Shown here in pieces: positions 7,089 through 13,069 of a DNA stretch of 13,368 nt (the first letter of the stretch is position 1; each line of letters opens with the position of its first letter). Made by a program: the position numbers and the translations under genes. Source of the DNA: Lachnospiraceae bacterium. GTDB lineage: Bacteria; Bacillota; Clostridia; Lachnospirales; Lachnospiraceae. Where the stretch lies: the NCBI GenBank assembly GCA_003447895.1, contig DLYC01000105.1:1-13368 (forward strand). The letters are read 5' to 3'. The notes beneath the pieces are model-generated. The model saw only the letters and a program-made list of their open reading frames with translations, had not been told where the DNA came from and did no database searches.

Positions 7089-7163
7089 TCCATTGTATGT
7101 TTAATGAGCATATAAAAAAACCCAATCAGTCATACTGACGGGACTGAAGGGAGGGTAGAACGA

Positions 7164-7340
7164 ATGTCTAGTGTAATCTTAAAAGAGAATGAGACTTTGG
7201 ACAGCGCACTTCGCCGCTTTAAAAGAAGCTGTGCGAAGGCTGGCATCCAGCAGGAAATTCGTAAGAGAGAACATTACGAAAAGCCTAGCGTAAAGCGCAA
7301 GAAAAAGTCTGAGGCAGCCAGAAAGAGAAAATACAACTGA
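7164..7340 (+). CDS. rpsU: 30S ribosomal protein bS21
   Basis: A 58-residue basic protein, full length for Firmicutes bS21. It contains the family core [18 protein letters not shown] (residues 10-27), then [18 protein letters not shown] and a Lys/Arg tail ending KRKYN. bS21 joins the small ribosomal subunit late and helps initiation by supporting the Shine-Dalgarno/anti-Shine-Dalgarno interaction. The start is ATG 7164 behind AAGGGAGGG at 7147-7155. The gene has its own strong promoter and its own terminator, so it is a monocistronic unit between unrelated neighbours. Confidence 0.97.
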   Translation: MSSVILKENETLDSALRRFKRSCAKAGIQQEIRKREHYEKPSVKRKKKSEAARKRKYN

Positions 7341-7363
7341 TCCTGGCGGCAATCTGCAAACAG

Positions 7364-7398
7364 AAAGTCCCCTGATTTCATATCAGGGGACTTTTTTT
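7364..7398 (+). terminator. Intrinsic terminator after rpsU
   Basis: A perfect 10-bp stem, GTCCCCTGAT (7367-7376) with ATCAGGGGAC (7382-7391), has a 5-base TTCAT loop. It is flanked by AAA on the left and a seven-T run at 7392-7398. This is a textbook Rho-independent terminator, and the A/T flanks extend the stem to 13 bp. Confidence 0.95.
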
Positions 7399-7421
7399 CA
7401 AGACTTTCACCGGGAGGTACA

Positions 7422-8441
7422 ATGCTTAGAGCAATTATCACTCTCATCCTGATCGCGGCAGTTTTTTTCATCATTGTTATGGTGATCGACAACAACCGCT
7501 TCGTGGTCAGAAACTATTCGGTGCGCTCGCCCAAAATCAAAAAACCCATAAAGCTCCTCTTTATCGCGGATCTTCACGAAAAATGCTACGGAAAAGACAA
7601 CAAGGTCCTGGTCGACGCGATCAGGGCCCAGTCTCCGGATATGATCCTGATCGGAGGAGACCTGATCGTTTCGGCGAAGGCGGCCCGGCATGAGGAGAAC
7701 TCCCGGAAGCGGGGCGGGCCCGGCGCCGGGGACCACAGCTGGATGAAGACCAGCGAAGACTTCATCAGAAGGATTGCCCCGATCTGTCCGACCCGTTTTG
7801 TGAAAGGAAACCATGAGCTGAGGCTCGACTACTACGAGGAGCTCAATCCGTACGGAGAAGTCTTTCGGGATGTTATGGAGAGTGCCGGCGCAAAGATGCC
7901 GGGAAACGGGTATGAGGATCTTGAATGCCCCCGGCCGGGCGGTTCCGGCGGCGCTCCGGAGAAGGAGGGAGAGCGGGACACCGGCATAAGGCTCTGCGGA
8001 CTGGAACTTCCGATGGCCTATTACAAGAAGTTTAAAAAGACAGCCCTTAGCGAAGATGTGCTGACGGAACTTATGGGAGACGCGGACAGAACCAGGTTTA
8101 ATGTTCTTCTTACGCACTCGCCGGTATATTTTGAACAGTATACGAAATGGGGGGCGGACCTGTGCCTCTGCGGCCACGTGCACGGAGGACTGATGCGCCT
8201 TCCTCTGATCGGCGGCGTCGTGGGTACAAGGCCCACCCTTTTTCCGAAGTACAGCGGAGGACAGTATTTTTACAGCGTGCCCGACACAGAGGGGACCCGC
8301 ATCGGATCGATGATCCTCACATGCGGGCTCGGCATGCACACTCTGCCGATCAGGATCTTCAATCCCGGCGAGATATCCGTGATCAGCCTTCTGCCTTCGG
8401 ACGTGCGGCGTGATCAGAAACAGGAGGCGGCATGGAACTGA
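7422..8441 (+). CDS. Membrane-anchored metallophosphoesterase
   Basis: A 339-residue calcineurin-like phosphoesterase with one N-terminal membrane segment (residues ~4-22). It is the YaeI/YkuE-type group found in many bacteria. The two-metal site is complete: D50 and H52 (ADLH), D80 (GGDLI), N130 and H131 (KGNHE), H232 (THSP), H252 and H254 (CGHVHGG). It should hydrolyse phosphate mono- or diesters; the physiological substrate is unknown. The catalytic domain would face the cytoplasm or outside depending on topology. The Arg after the segment (NNRFVVR) weakly favours the cytoplasm. GGGAGG at 7412-7417 precedes the ATG. Two hydrophilic Gly/Pro/charged insertions (about 86-108 and 168-188) look like surface loops. 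The end overlaps scpB by 10 bases. Confidence 0.92.
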   Translation: MLRAIITLILIAAVFFIIVMVIDNNRFVVRNYSVRSPKIKKPIKLLFIADLHEKCYGKDNKVLVDAIRAQSPDMILIGGDLIVSAKAARHEENSRKRGGPGAGDHSWMKTSEDFIRRIAPICPTRFVKGNHELRLDYYEELNPYGEVFRDVMESAGAKMPGNGYEDLECPRPGGSGGAPEKEGERDTGIRLCGLELPMAYYKKFKKTALSEDVLTELMGDADRTRFNVLLTHSPVYFEQYTKWGADLCLCGHVHGGLMRLPLIGGVVGTRPTLFPKYSGGQYFYSVPDTEGTRIGSMILTCGLGMHTLPIRIFNPGEISVISLLPSDVRRDQKQEAAWN

Positions 8442-9001
8442 AGAAAACAATGGCGGCGATCGAGACGATCCTTTTTGCTATGGGAGACAGCGTGGAGATC
8501 TCCGCGCTGGCGGCCGCGCTGGAAGTTACGGAGGAAGAGGCGCTCGATGCGGTGAGTGCTCTTGAAGAGAGATACAGCCGCGAGGAGAGCGGGCTTATGA
8601 TCAACCGGTTTGACGACAGTGTGCAGCTGTCGAGCAGGCCGGATCTGTATGAGTATCTTGTCAAAATAGCGAAGGCACCCAAGAGACAGGTCCTCACGGA
8701 TACGCTCATGGAAACCCTCTCGATCATCGCGTTCAAGCAGCCCGTGACCCGGGCCGAGGTGGAGAATATCCGCGGCGTAAACAGCGATTTCGCGATCAGC
8801 AAGCTGGTGGGATATGATCTCGTGCAGGAAGTCGGGAGAAAGGATGCCCCGGGAAGACCGCTCCTTTTCGGGACCACCGAACAGTTCCTTCGGTCTTTTG
8901 GCATGAGCTCCCTGAAGGACCTTCCGGACCTGGACACCGACCAGGTGGAGGAGCTCCGGGAAGAAGCGGAGGCCGAAGTGGACAGCAGGCTGGATATCTA
9001 A
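8432..9001 (+). CDS. scpB: Segregation and condensation protein ScpB
   Basis: A 189-residue protein that matches ScpB throughout: an N-terminal winged helix beginning LKKTMAAIETILFAMGD, then LSSRPDLYEYL, the highly conserved LSIIAFKQPVTRAEVENIRG (96-115), and GRKDAPGRPLLFGTTEQFLRSFG (134-156). ScpB is the kite subunit that dimerises and binds ScpA, completing the SMC condensin complex for chromosome segregation. AGGAGG at 8422-8427 sets ATG 8432, inside the end of the metallophosphoesterase gene, so the two are translationally coupled. The usual partner scpA is not next to it in this window. A Glu-rich helix ends the protein. Confidence 0.96.
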   Translation: MELKKTMAAIETILFAMGDSVEISALAAALEVTEEEALDAVSALEERYSREESGLMINRFDDSVQLSSRPDLYEYLVKIAKAPKRQVLTDTLMETLSIIAFKQPVTRAEVENIRGVNSDFAISKLVGYDLVQEVGRKDAPGRPLLFGTTEQFLRSFGMSSLKDLPDLDTDQVEELREEAEAEVDSRLDI

Positions 9002-9106
9002 AGGCAATGCCTATTATTTATAATTTTTTTGTGCAAGGATATAAAAGTTTTGTGAATCTGGTAACAAAAAACGATAGAAAATTACATATAGTTTTTGAGG
9101 GGACTA

Positions 9107-9115
9107 TGTTATACT
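9107..9115 (+). promoter_or_regulatory. Extended -10 promoter candidate for the decarboxylase operon
   Basis: TG-T-TATACT is an extended -10 element (TGn followed by a 5/6 match to TATAAT) in a markedly AT-rich leader between scpB and the carboxyltransferase gene. No good -35 box lies 16-18 bases upstream. An ATAGT/ACTAT dyad (9088-9092 and 9103-9107) abuts it and might be an operator half-site pair (inference). Confidence 0.5.
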
Positions 9116-9142
9116 TCTATTGTTTTGATTAGGTTTAATATA

Positions 9143-9148
9143 TGGAGG
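9143..9148 (+). promoter_or_regulatory. Shine-Dalgarno TGGAGG that decides the carboxyltransferase start
   Basis: TGGAGG overlaps the upstream ATG at 9142, so that ATG cannot be served by it. The ATG at 9157 lies 8 bases downstream at ideal spacing. Confidence 0.8.
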
Positions 9149-9156
9149 TCGAAAAA

Positions 9157-10575
9157 ATGAGCAGTTCTTCAAAAGCGAGACAGAGAATAACCGTCCTGCT
9201 CGACGAAAACAGTTTCGTTGAAATCGGCGCAAAGGTGACAGCCAGAGCGACCGATTTTAATCTGAAACCTGAGCAGACGCCCTCGGACGGCGTGATCACC
9301 GGCTATGGTCTGATCGACGGAAATCTTGTCTATGTCTATAGTCAGGATGCATCTGTTCTCGGAGGCAGTATCGGCGAGATGCACGCAAAAAAGATCGCGG
9401 CGATCTATGATCTTGCCATCCGCACAGGCGCCCCTGTGATCGGACTTGTAGAGTCCGCCGGACTTCGTCTGCAGGAGGGCATGGACGCGCTTAATGCATT
9501 TGGAACAATTTACGGAAGGCAGGTAAAGGCTTCGGGCCTGATTCCCCAGATCACGGCGATCTTCGGGAACTGCGGAGGCGGACTTGCCCTCGTACCCGCG
9601 CTGACTGACTTTGCGTTTATGGCAAAAGACGCAAAGCTCTTTGTCAATGCGCCCAACACACTGGCGGGCAACAGAGAGGACAAGAATGATACGGCGGCAG
9701 CTTCTGTGAAAGCGGCATACGGAAGTGTCGACGCAGTCGGGACAGAGGATGAGATCCTCGATGAGATCAGAACACTGGTCTCCATGCTTCCCTCCAACAA
9801 TGAGGACGAAGCGGTCTGTGACTGCACAGATGACATGAACCGCGCATGTGAGACCGTGGCGGCAGGCTACAGAGATCCTTCTCTGGTTCTGAGCGATGTC
9901 GCGGATGACGGTCTGTTCTTTGAGACAAAGAGGGAATGCGCGCCTGAGATGGCGACAGGATTCATCCGCCTCGGCGGCACAACCGTAGGTGTTGTAGCCA
10001 ACAGAAGCACTTCCTATGACGAGAACGGGGAAGAGAAGGCTGTCTATGATACGGTTCTGACAGCTTCCGGCTGCTACAAGGCGGCTGACTTTGTCCGTTT
10101 CTGTGACGCTTTTGAGCTTCCTGTCATCTCCCTGACCAATGTCACGGGCTTTGCGGCGACTGAGAGTGAAGAGAAGAAGGTTGCTGACGCGGCCGGAAAA
10201 CTCACGGCTGCCTTTGCGGGCGCCAATGTGCCCAAGGTAAACGTGATCGTCGGCAAGGCTGTCGGAAGCGCTTACGCTGTGATGAACAGCAAGGCAACAG
10301 GCGCGGACTTCACGATCGCTTTCCCGGACGCAGTGATCGGGATCATGGATTCCGGACTTGCGGCGCATGTTCTCTGCAGCGGAACAGCCGAGGAAGTCAG
10401 AGAGACAGCAGCCCGTTATGAGGCGCTTCAGAACAGCATTGACAGCGCGGCGGCAAGAGGATATGTGGATCAGATCGTTGAACCTTCAGATCTTCGCAAG
10501 TATCTGATCGGCGCGGTTGAAGTCCTTTACACAAAGAGAGAGGAATTCCCTGCCAAGAAGCACAGCGCGAAGTAA
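9157..10575 (+). CDS. Divergent carboxyltransferase, MmdA/12S-like (biotin-dependent acyl-CoA carboxylase beta family)
   Basis: A 472-residue cytosolic protein with the double crotonase fold of acyl-CoA carboxyltransferases. It is somewhat shorter than usual MmdA/PccB (~510). N-terminal half: ARQRITVLLDENSFVEIG, SDGVITGYGLIDG, VYSQDASVLGGSIGEMHAKKI, LQEGMDAL, and CGGGLALVPALTDF. C-terminal half: MATGFIRLGGTTVGVVANRS, FVRFCDAFELPVISLTNVTGF, and KAVGSAYAVM. Family members move carboxyl between biotin and an acyl-CoA. Several normally fixed motifs are changed: SGGARIQEG reads SAGLRLQEG, GPCAGG reads GNCGGG, and the PGFLPG...QE...HGAK block is largely lost. The CoA substrate therefore cannot be inferred; methylmalonyl/propionyl-CoA is the context-based guess. 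ATG 9157 is chosen over 9142 from its ribosome binding site. It is first in the operon, and oadG follows after 16 bases. Confidence 0.85.
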   Translation: MSSSSKARQRITVLLDENSFVEIGAKVTARATDFNLKPEQTPSDGVITGYGLIDGNLVYVYSQDASVLGGSIGEMHAKKIAAIYDLAIRTGAPVIGLVESAGLRLQEGMDALNAFGTIYGRQVKASGLIPQITAIFGNCGGGLALVPALTDFAFMAKDAKLFVNAPNTLAGNREDKNDTAAASVKAAYGSVDAVGTEDEILDEIRTLVSMLPSNNEDEAVCDCTDDMNRACETVAAGYRDPSLVLSDVADDGLFFETKRECAPEMATGFIRLGGTTVGVVANRSTSYDENGEEKAVYDTVLTASGCYKAADFVRFCDAFELPVISLTNVTGFAATESEEKKVADAAGKLTAAFAGANVPKVNVIVGKAVGSAYAVMNSKATGADFTIAFPDAVIGIMDSGLAAHVLCSGTAEEVRETAARYEALQNSIDSAAARGYVDQIVEPSDLRKYLIGAVEVLYTKREEFPAKKHSAK

Positions 10576-10591
10576 GAAGGAGACACAGAAG

Positions 10592-11338
10592 ATGAAAAAA
10601 TGGTTCATAACAACACTTCTTGTTATCACCTGTGTTTTCGGTCTCATAGGCTGCGGCTCTTCAACATCTTCCGACACACCTTCTGAGGTGGAACTTACGG
10701 ATGAACAGAAGCAGCAGTGGTATGACTCAGCCAGCCAGTTTGTCCTGTCCATGAATGAGGCAGTACAGAACGGAGAGGCGCAGGCACAGATGGACGATCC
10801 GGTATACGGCCCCGCGTTCGCAAGTTGGGAGAACGCGCTTACGGATATCGGAGAAGTGCAGAATATCGAAGGAAAATCCTGTTCCTTCACCAAAAAAGAG
10901 GGAACCGTTACGGTGACCGTAAAGGGTTCCAGACATGACGCCGATGTAGTGTTCACAATGGAGAGCTCCGATCAGGGCTACGCGGTGACCAACATTACGA
11001 CGAACGTCGAATACAGCATGAAAGAGAAGATCCAGCAGGCGGGAATGAATACACTGCTGGGTATGGGCACAACATTTGCAGTGCTGATCCTCCTGGCATT
11101 GGTGATCGCACTGTTTGGCAAGATTGTCGGAGGCGCTGCCGGAAAGAAATCGAAGAAGAGCGCAGCAAAGCCCGCTGCTGTCAGCGCGGCTCCCGCGCAG
11201 GCCGCGGAAACGGTCGAAGAACTTGCCGATGACACAGAGCTTGTCGCAGTCATTGCGGCAGCAATCGCAGCGTATGAAGGCAGACAGAGCACAGACGGAT
11301 TTGTAGTCCGCTCCATCCGAAAAGCCAGAAGAAGATAA
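10592..11338 (+). CDS. oadG: OadG family pump subunit fused to an N-terminal lipoprotein domain
   Basis: A 248-residue protein; ordinary OadG is ~80-150. Residues 1-21 are a lipoprotein signal ending LIGC (Cys21). Residues ~33-145 form an extracytoplasmic domain (LTDEQKQQWYDSASQF onward). A single membrane helix follows at ~153-175 (LGMGTTFAVLILLALVIALF), then a Lys/Ala/Pro cytoplasmic linker (180-208) and the typical OadG end, TELVAVIAAAIAAYEGRQ, with a basic tail. OadG stabilises the decarboxylase by linking the membrane pump OadB with the cytoplasmic carboxyltransferase. The lipid anchor outside and the positive residues after the helix both give an N-out/C-in topology, as expected for OadG. 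The start is ATG 10592 with GAAGGAG at 10576-10582; a start at 10517 would lie inside the upstream gene and hide the signal peptide. Confidence 0.85.
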   Translation: MKKWFITTLLVITCVFGLIGCGSSTSSDTPSEVELTDEQKQQWYDSASQFVLSMNEAVQNGEAQAQMDDPVYGPAFASWENALTDIGEVQNIEGKSCSFTKKEGTVTVTVKGSRHDADVVFTMESSDQGYAVTNITTNVEYSMKEKIQQAGMNTLLGMGTTFAVLILLALVIALFGKIVGGAAGKKSKKSAAKPAAVSAAPAQAAETVEELADDTELVAVIAAAIAAYEGRQSTDGFVVRSIRKARRR

Positions 11339-11350
11339 TTATCAGGAGGA

Positions 11351-11488
11351 AGAGTGAAAAATCACTCTGATGAGCTGATTTTTCACTCGCAAGGTTTGCG
11401 TCGAAGCGCCGCAAACCTTGTGAGATCGCATCGGAGAATTCGCCTTCGCGAAATTCTCCTCGCGTGTCTCAGCGCAAAGCGCTTCGAC
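11351..11488 (+). other. Highly structured intergenic RNA or palindromic element with predicted pseudoknot
   Basis: Almost every base can pair. Hairpin 1: GAGTGAAAAATCA (11352-11364) with TGATTTTTCACTC (11376-11388), 13 bp perfect. Hairpin 2: CAAGGTTTGCG (11390-11400) with CGCAAACCTTG (11410-11420), 11 bp perfect, 9-base loop 11401-11409. Hairpin 3: a long imperfect stem from TGAGA (11421) to TCTCA (11471) around GGAGAATT-CGC-CTTC-GCG-A-AATTCTCC. Then GTCGAAGCGC (11400-11409, the whole loop of hairpin 2 plus one base) is exactly complementary to GCGCTTCGAC (11479-11488), three bases before GGAGG of the next gene. Alternatives exist: AGAGTGA/TCACTCT (11351-11368), and AGCGC-AAA-GCGCT (11471-11483), which competes with the pseudoknot. 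It could be a cis-regulatory RNA, an RNA-processing site setting subunit ratio, or an inserted palindromic repeat. Confidence 0.75.
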
Positions 11489-11505
11489 ATGGAGGTAAAA
11501 GTGAA

Positions 11506-11880
11506 ATGAAAAACTATATTATCACTGTCAACGGCACAGCATATGAAGTTACGGTAGAAGAGAATGAGAACGGCGCAGCAGCGCCCGCAGCTCCCAAGGC
11601 AGCCCCGAAGGCAGCTCCCAAGGCAGCTCCTGCCGCTAAGGCAGCAGCTCCCGCAGGCGGCGCAGGAAAGTACAGAGTAGAAGCCGGTGCAGCCGGAAAG
11701 GTCTTCAAGGTAGAGGCTTCCGTAGGCCAGGCTGTCAAGAAAGGCGACGCAATCGTGATCGTAGAAGCTATGAAGATGGAGATCCCTATGGTAGCTCCTG
11801 AAGACGGTACGGTTGTTTCCATCGACTGCCATGTCGGCGATTCCGTAGAGTCCGGGACACTCCTGGCTACTATCGACTGA
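11506..11880 (+). CDS. Biotin carboxyl carrier protein subunit of the decarboxylase
   Basis: A 124-residue protein in three parts: an N-terminal strand segment (MKNYIITVNGTAYEVTVEE), a flexible Ala/Pro/Lys linker (~24-52), and a C-terminal biotinyl domain (~54-124). The biotinyl domain has the invariant EAMKM motif, with Lys90 as the predicted biotinylation site, and a hydrophobic hammerhead pair (AGKVFKVEASVGQAVKKGD and APEDGTVVSIDCHVGDSV). It shuttles carboxyl as carboxybiotin between the carboxyltransferase and OadB; this corresponds to the 1.3S subunit of transcarboxylase or MmdC/GcdC. ATG 11506 follows GGAGG at 11491-11495 (10-base spacing). The gene lies directly after the structured element, so its translation is the one most likely to be affected. 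OadB follows after 33 bases. Confidence 0.93.
   Translation: MKNYIITVNGTAYEVTVEENENGAAAPAAPKAAPKAAPKAAPAAKAAAPAGGAGKYRVEAGAAGKVFKVEASVGQAVKKGDAIVIVEAMKMEIPMVAPEDGTVVSIDCHVGDSVESGTLLATID
11575..11655 (+). repeat. Ala/Pro/Lys linker repeat in the biotin carrier gene
   Basis: Tandem APKA/AAPK-coding units, with near-identical 12-base DNA units (CCCAAGGCAGCT-like), encode the swinging-arm linker. Such linkers are common in biotinyl and lipoyl carriers and often differ in length between strains. Confidence 0.6.
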
Positions 11881-11913
11881 GCGATCGTTTGACAAAAGGG
11901 AGGTCTAAGTTTA

Positions 11914-13059
11914 ATGGAATATATTACACGTACTCTTGATAACTTAGTACACCAGACCGCATTTATGAACCTGACATGGGGAAACTACCTCATGATCTGT
12001 GTGGCACTCGTTTTTATGTACCTTGCCATTGCCAAGGACTTCGAGCCCCTTCTTCTTGTTCCGATCTCCTTCGGAATGCTGCTGGTCAATATCTATCCGG
12101 ATATTATCGCGGCACCGACCGAGACGACAAGCGGCGGCCTTTTGTACTATTTCTTCCAGCTCGACGAATGGGCGATCCTGCCCTCCCTGATCTTTATGGG
12201 CGTCGGTGCTATGACGGATTTCGGTCCCCTGATCGCGAGTCCCTCGAGCTTCCTTATGGGAGCGGCGGCGCAGTTCGGTATCTTTTCTGCATATTTTGGC
12301 GCAATTGCGCTTGGATTCAACGGAAAAGCGGCTGCGGCAATCTCGATCATCGGCGGCGCTGACGGACCGACTTCCATTTTCCTCTGCTCCAAGCTCGGAC
12401 AGACAGAGCTTCTGGGACCGATCGCGGTGGCGGCGTACTCCTATATGTCGCTGGTTCCGATCATCCAGCCCCCGATCATGAAGCTCTTTACATCGGAAAA
12501 GGACAAGAGGATCAAGATGAGCCAGCTTCGCCCCGTATCGAAGCTTGAAAAGATCCTGTTCCCGATCGTCACAACGATCGTTGTATGTATGATCCTTCCC
12601 ACAACAGCGCCTCTGGTAGGTATGCTGATGCTGGGCAATCTCTTCCGTGAATGCGGCGTGGTAAGACAGCTTACCGAGACCGCCAGCAACGCGATGATGT
12701 ACATTGTCGTTATCCTTTTGGGAACTTCTGTCGGCGCAACGACCAGCGCGGAAGCGTTCCTCAACGTGACGACACTCAAGATCGTGGCACTTGGCCTTAT
12801 CGCTTTCTCATTCGGAACCTTTGCGGGAGTCATGTTCGGACAGGTCATGAAGATCGCAACAGGCGGAAAGGTCAATCCTCTGATCGGTTCGGCAGGCGTC
12901 TCCGCAGTGCCTATGGCAGCGCGTGTATCCCAGAAGGTCGGCTCGGAATATGATCCGTCCAACTTCCTTCTGATGCATGCTATGGGTCCCAATGTCGCAG
13001 GCGTTATCGGAACAGCGGTCGTTGCAGGTGTGTTCATGGCCGTATTCGGAATTGTTTAA
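11914..13059 (+). CDS. oadB: Na+-translocating decarboxylase beta subunit (membrane pump)
   Basis: A 381-residue integral membrane protein of the OadB/MmdB/GcdB family. It decarboxylates carboxybiotin and uses the energy to export Na+. Roughly nine or more hydrophobic segments are visible. The signature [12 protein letters not shown] (146-157) carries Asp150, equivalent to the essential Asp203 of Klebsiella Oad[19 protein letters not shown] (321-338) carries Asn321 and Ser330, whose 9-residue spacing equals that of Klebsiella Asn373 and Ser382. [14 protein letters not shown] (356-369) is also conserved. These residues suggest an active Na+ pump. ATG 11914 follows GGGAGG at 11898-11903. The gene is co-transcribed between the biotin carrier and the OadA-like gene, with 10 bases to the latter. 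Confidence 0.96.
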   Translation: MEYITRTLDNLVHQTAFMNLTWGNYLMICVALVFMYLAIAKDFEPLLLVPISFGMLLVNIYPDIIAAPTETTSGGLLYYFFQLDEWAILPSLIFMGVGAMTDFGPLIASPSSFLMGAAAQFGIFSAYFGAIALGFNGKAAAAISIIGGADGPTSIFLCSKLGQTELLGPIAVAAYSYMSLVPIIQPPIMKLFTSEKDKRIKMSQLRPVSKLEKILFPIVTTIVVCMILPTTAPLVGMLMLGNLFRECGVVRQLTETASNAMMYIVVILLGTSVGATTSAEAFLNVTTLKIVALGLIAFSFGTFAGVMFGQVMKIATGGKVNPLIGSAGVSAVPMAARVSQKVGSEYDPSNFLLMHAMGPNVAGVIGTAVVAGVFMAVFGIV

Positions 13060-13069
13060 GGAGGAAAAT

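Noticed and set aside
9019..9024. TATAAT sequence after scpB as a promoter
   Set aside because: No -35 box lies at the correct spacing (the bases there belong to the end of scpB), and it merges into a T-run.
9002..9030. Intrinsic terminator of scpB (AGGC-AAT-GCCT and T-run)
   Set aside because: The stem is only 4 bp with a 3-base loop, and the T-run is separated from it by 11 bases. It is too weak to call.
9169..10368. 399-residue open frame on the - strand
   Set aside because: It lies wholly opposite the carboxyltransferase, whose protein shows clear family motifs. The reverse frame has no ribosome binding site or recognisable domain, so it is a codon-bias shadow.
11464..11505. Upstream GTG start for the biotin carrier protein
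   Set aside because: It has no ribosome binding site and would translate through the structured element. ATG 11506 has GGAGG at good spacing and a normal N-terminus.
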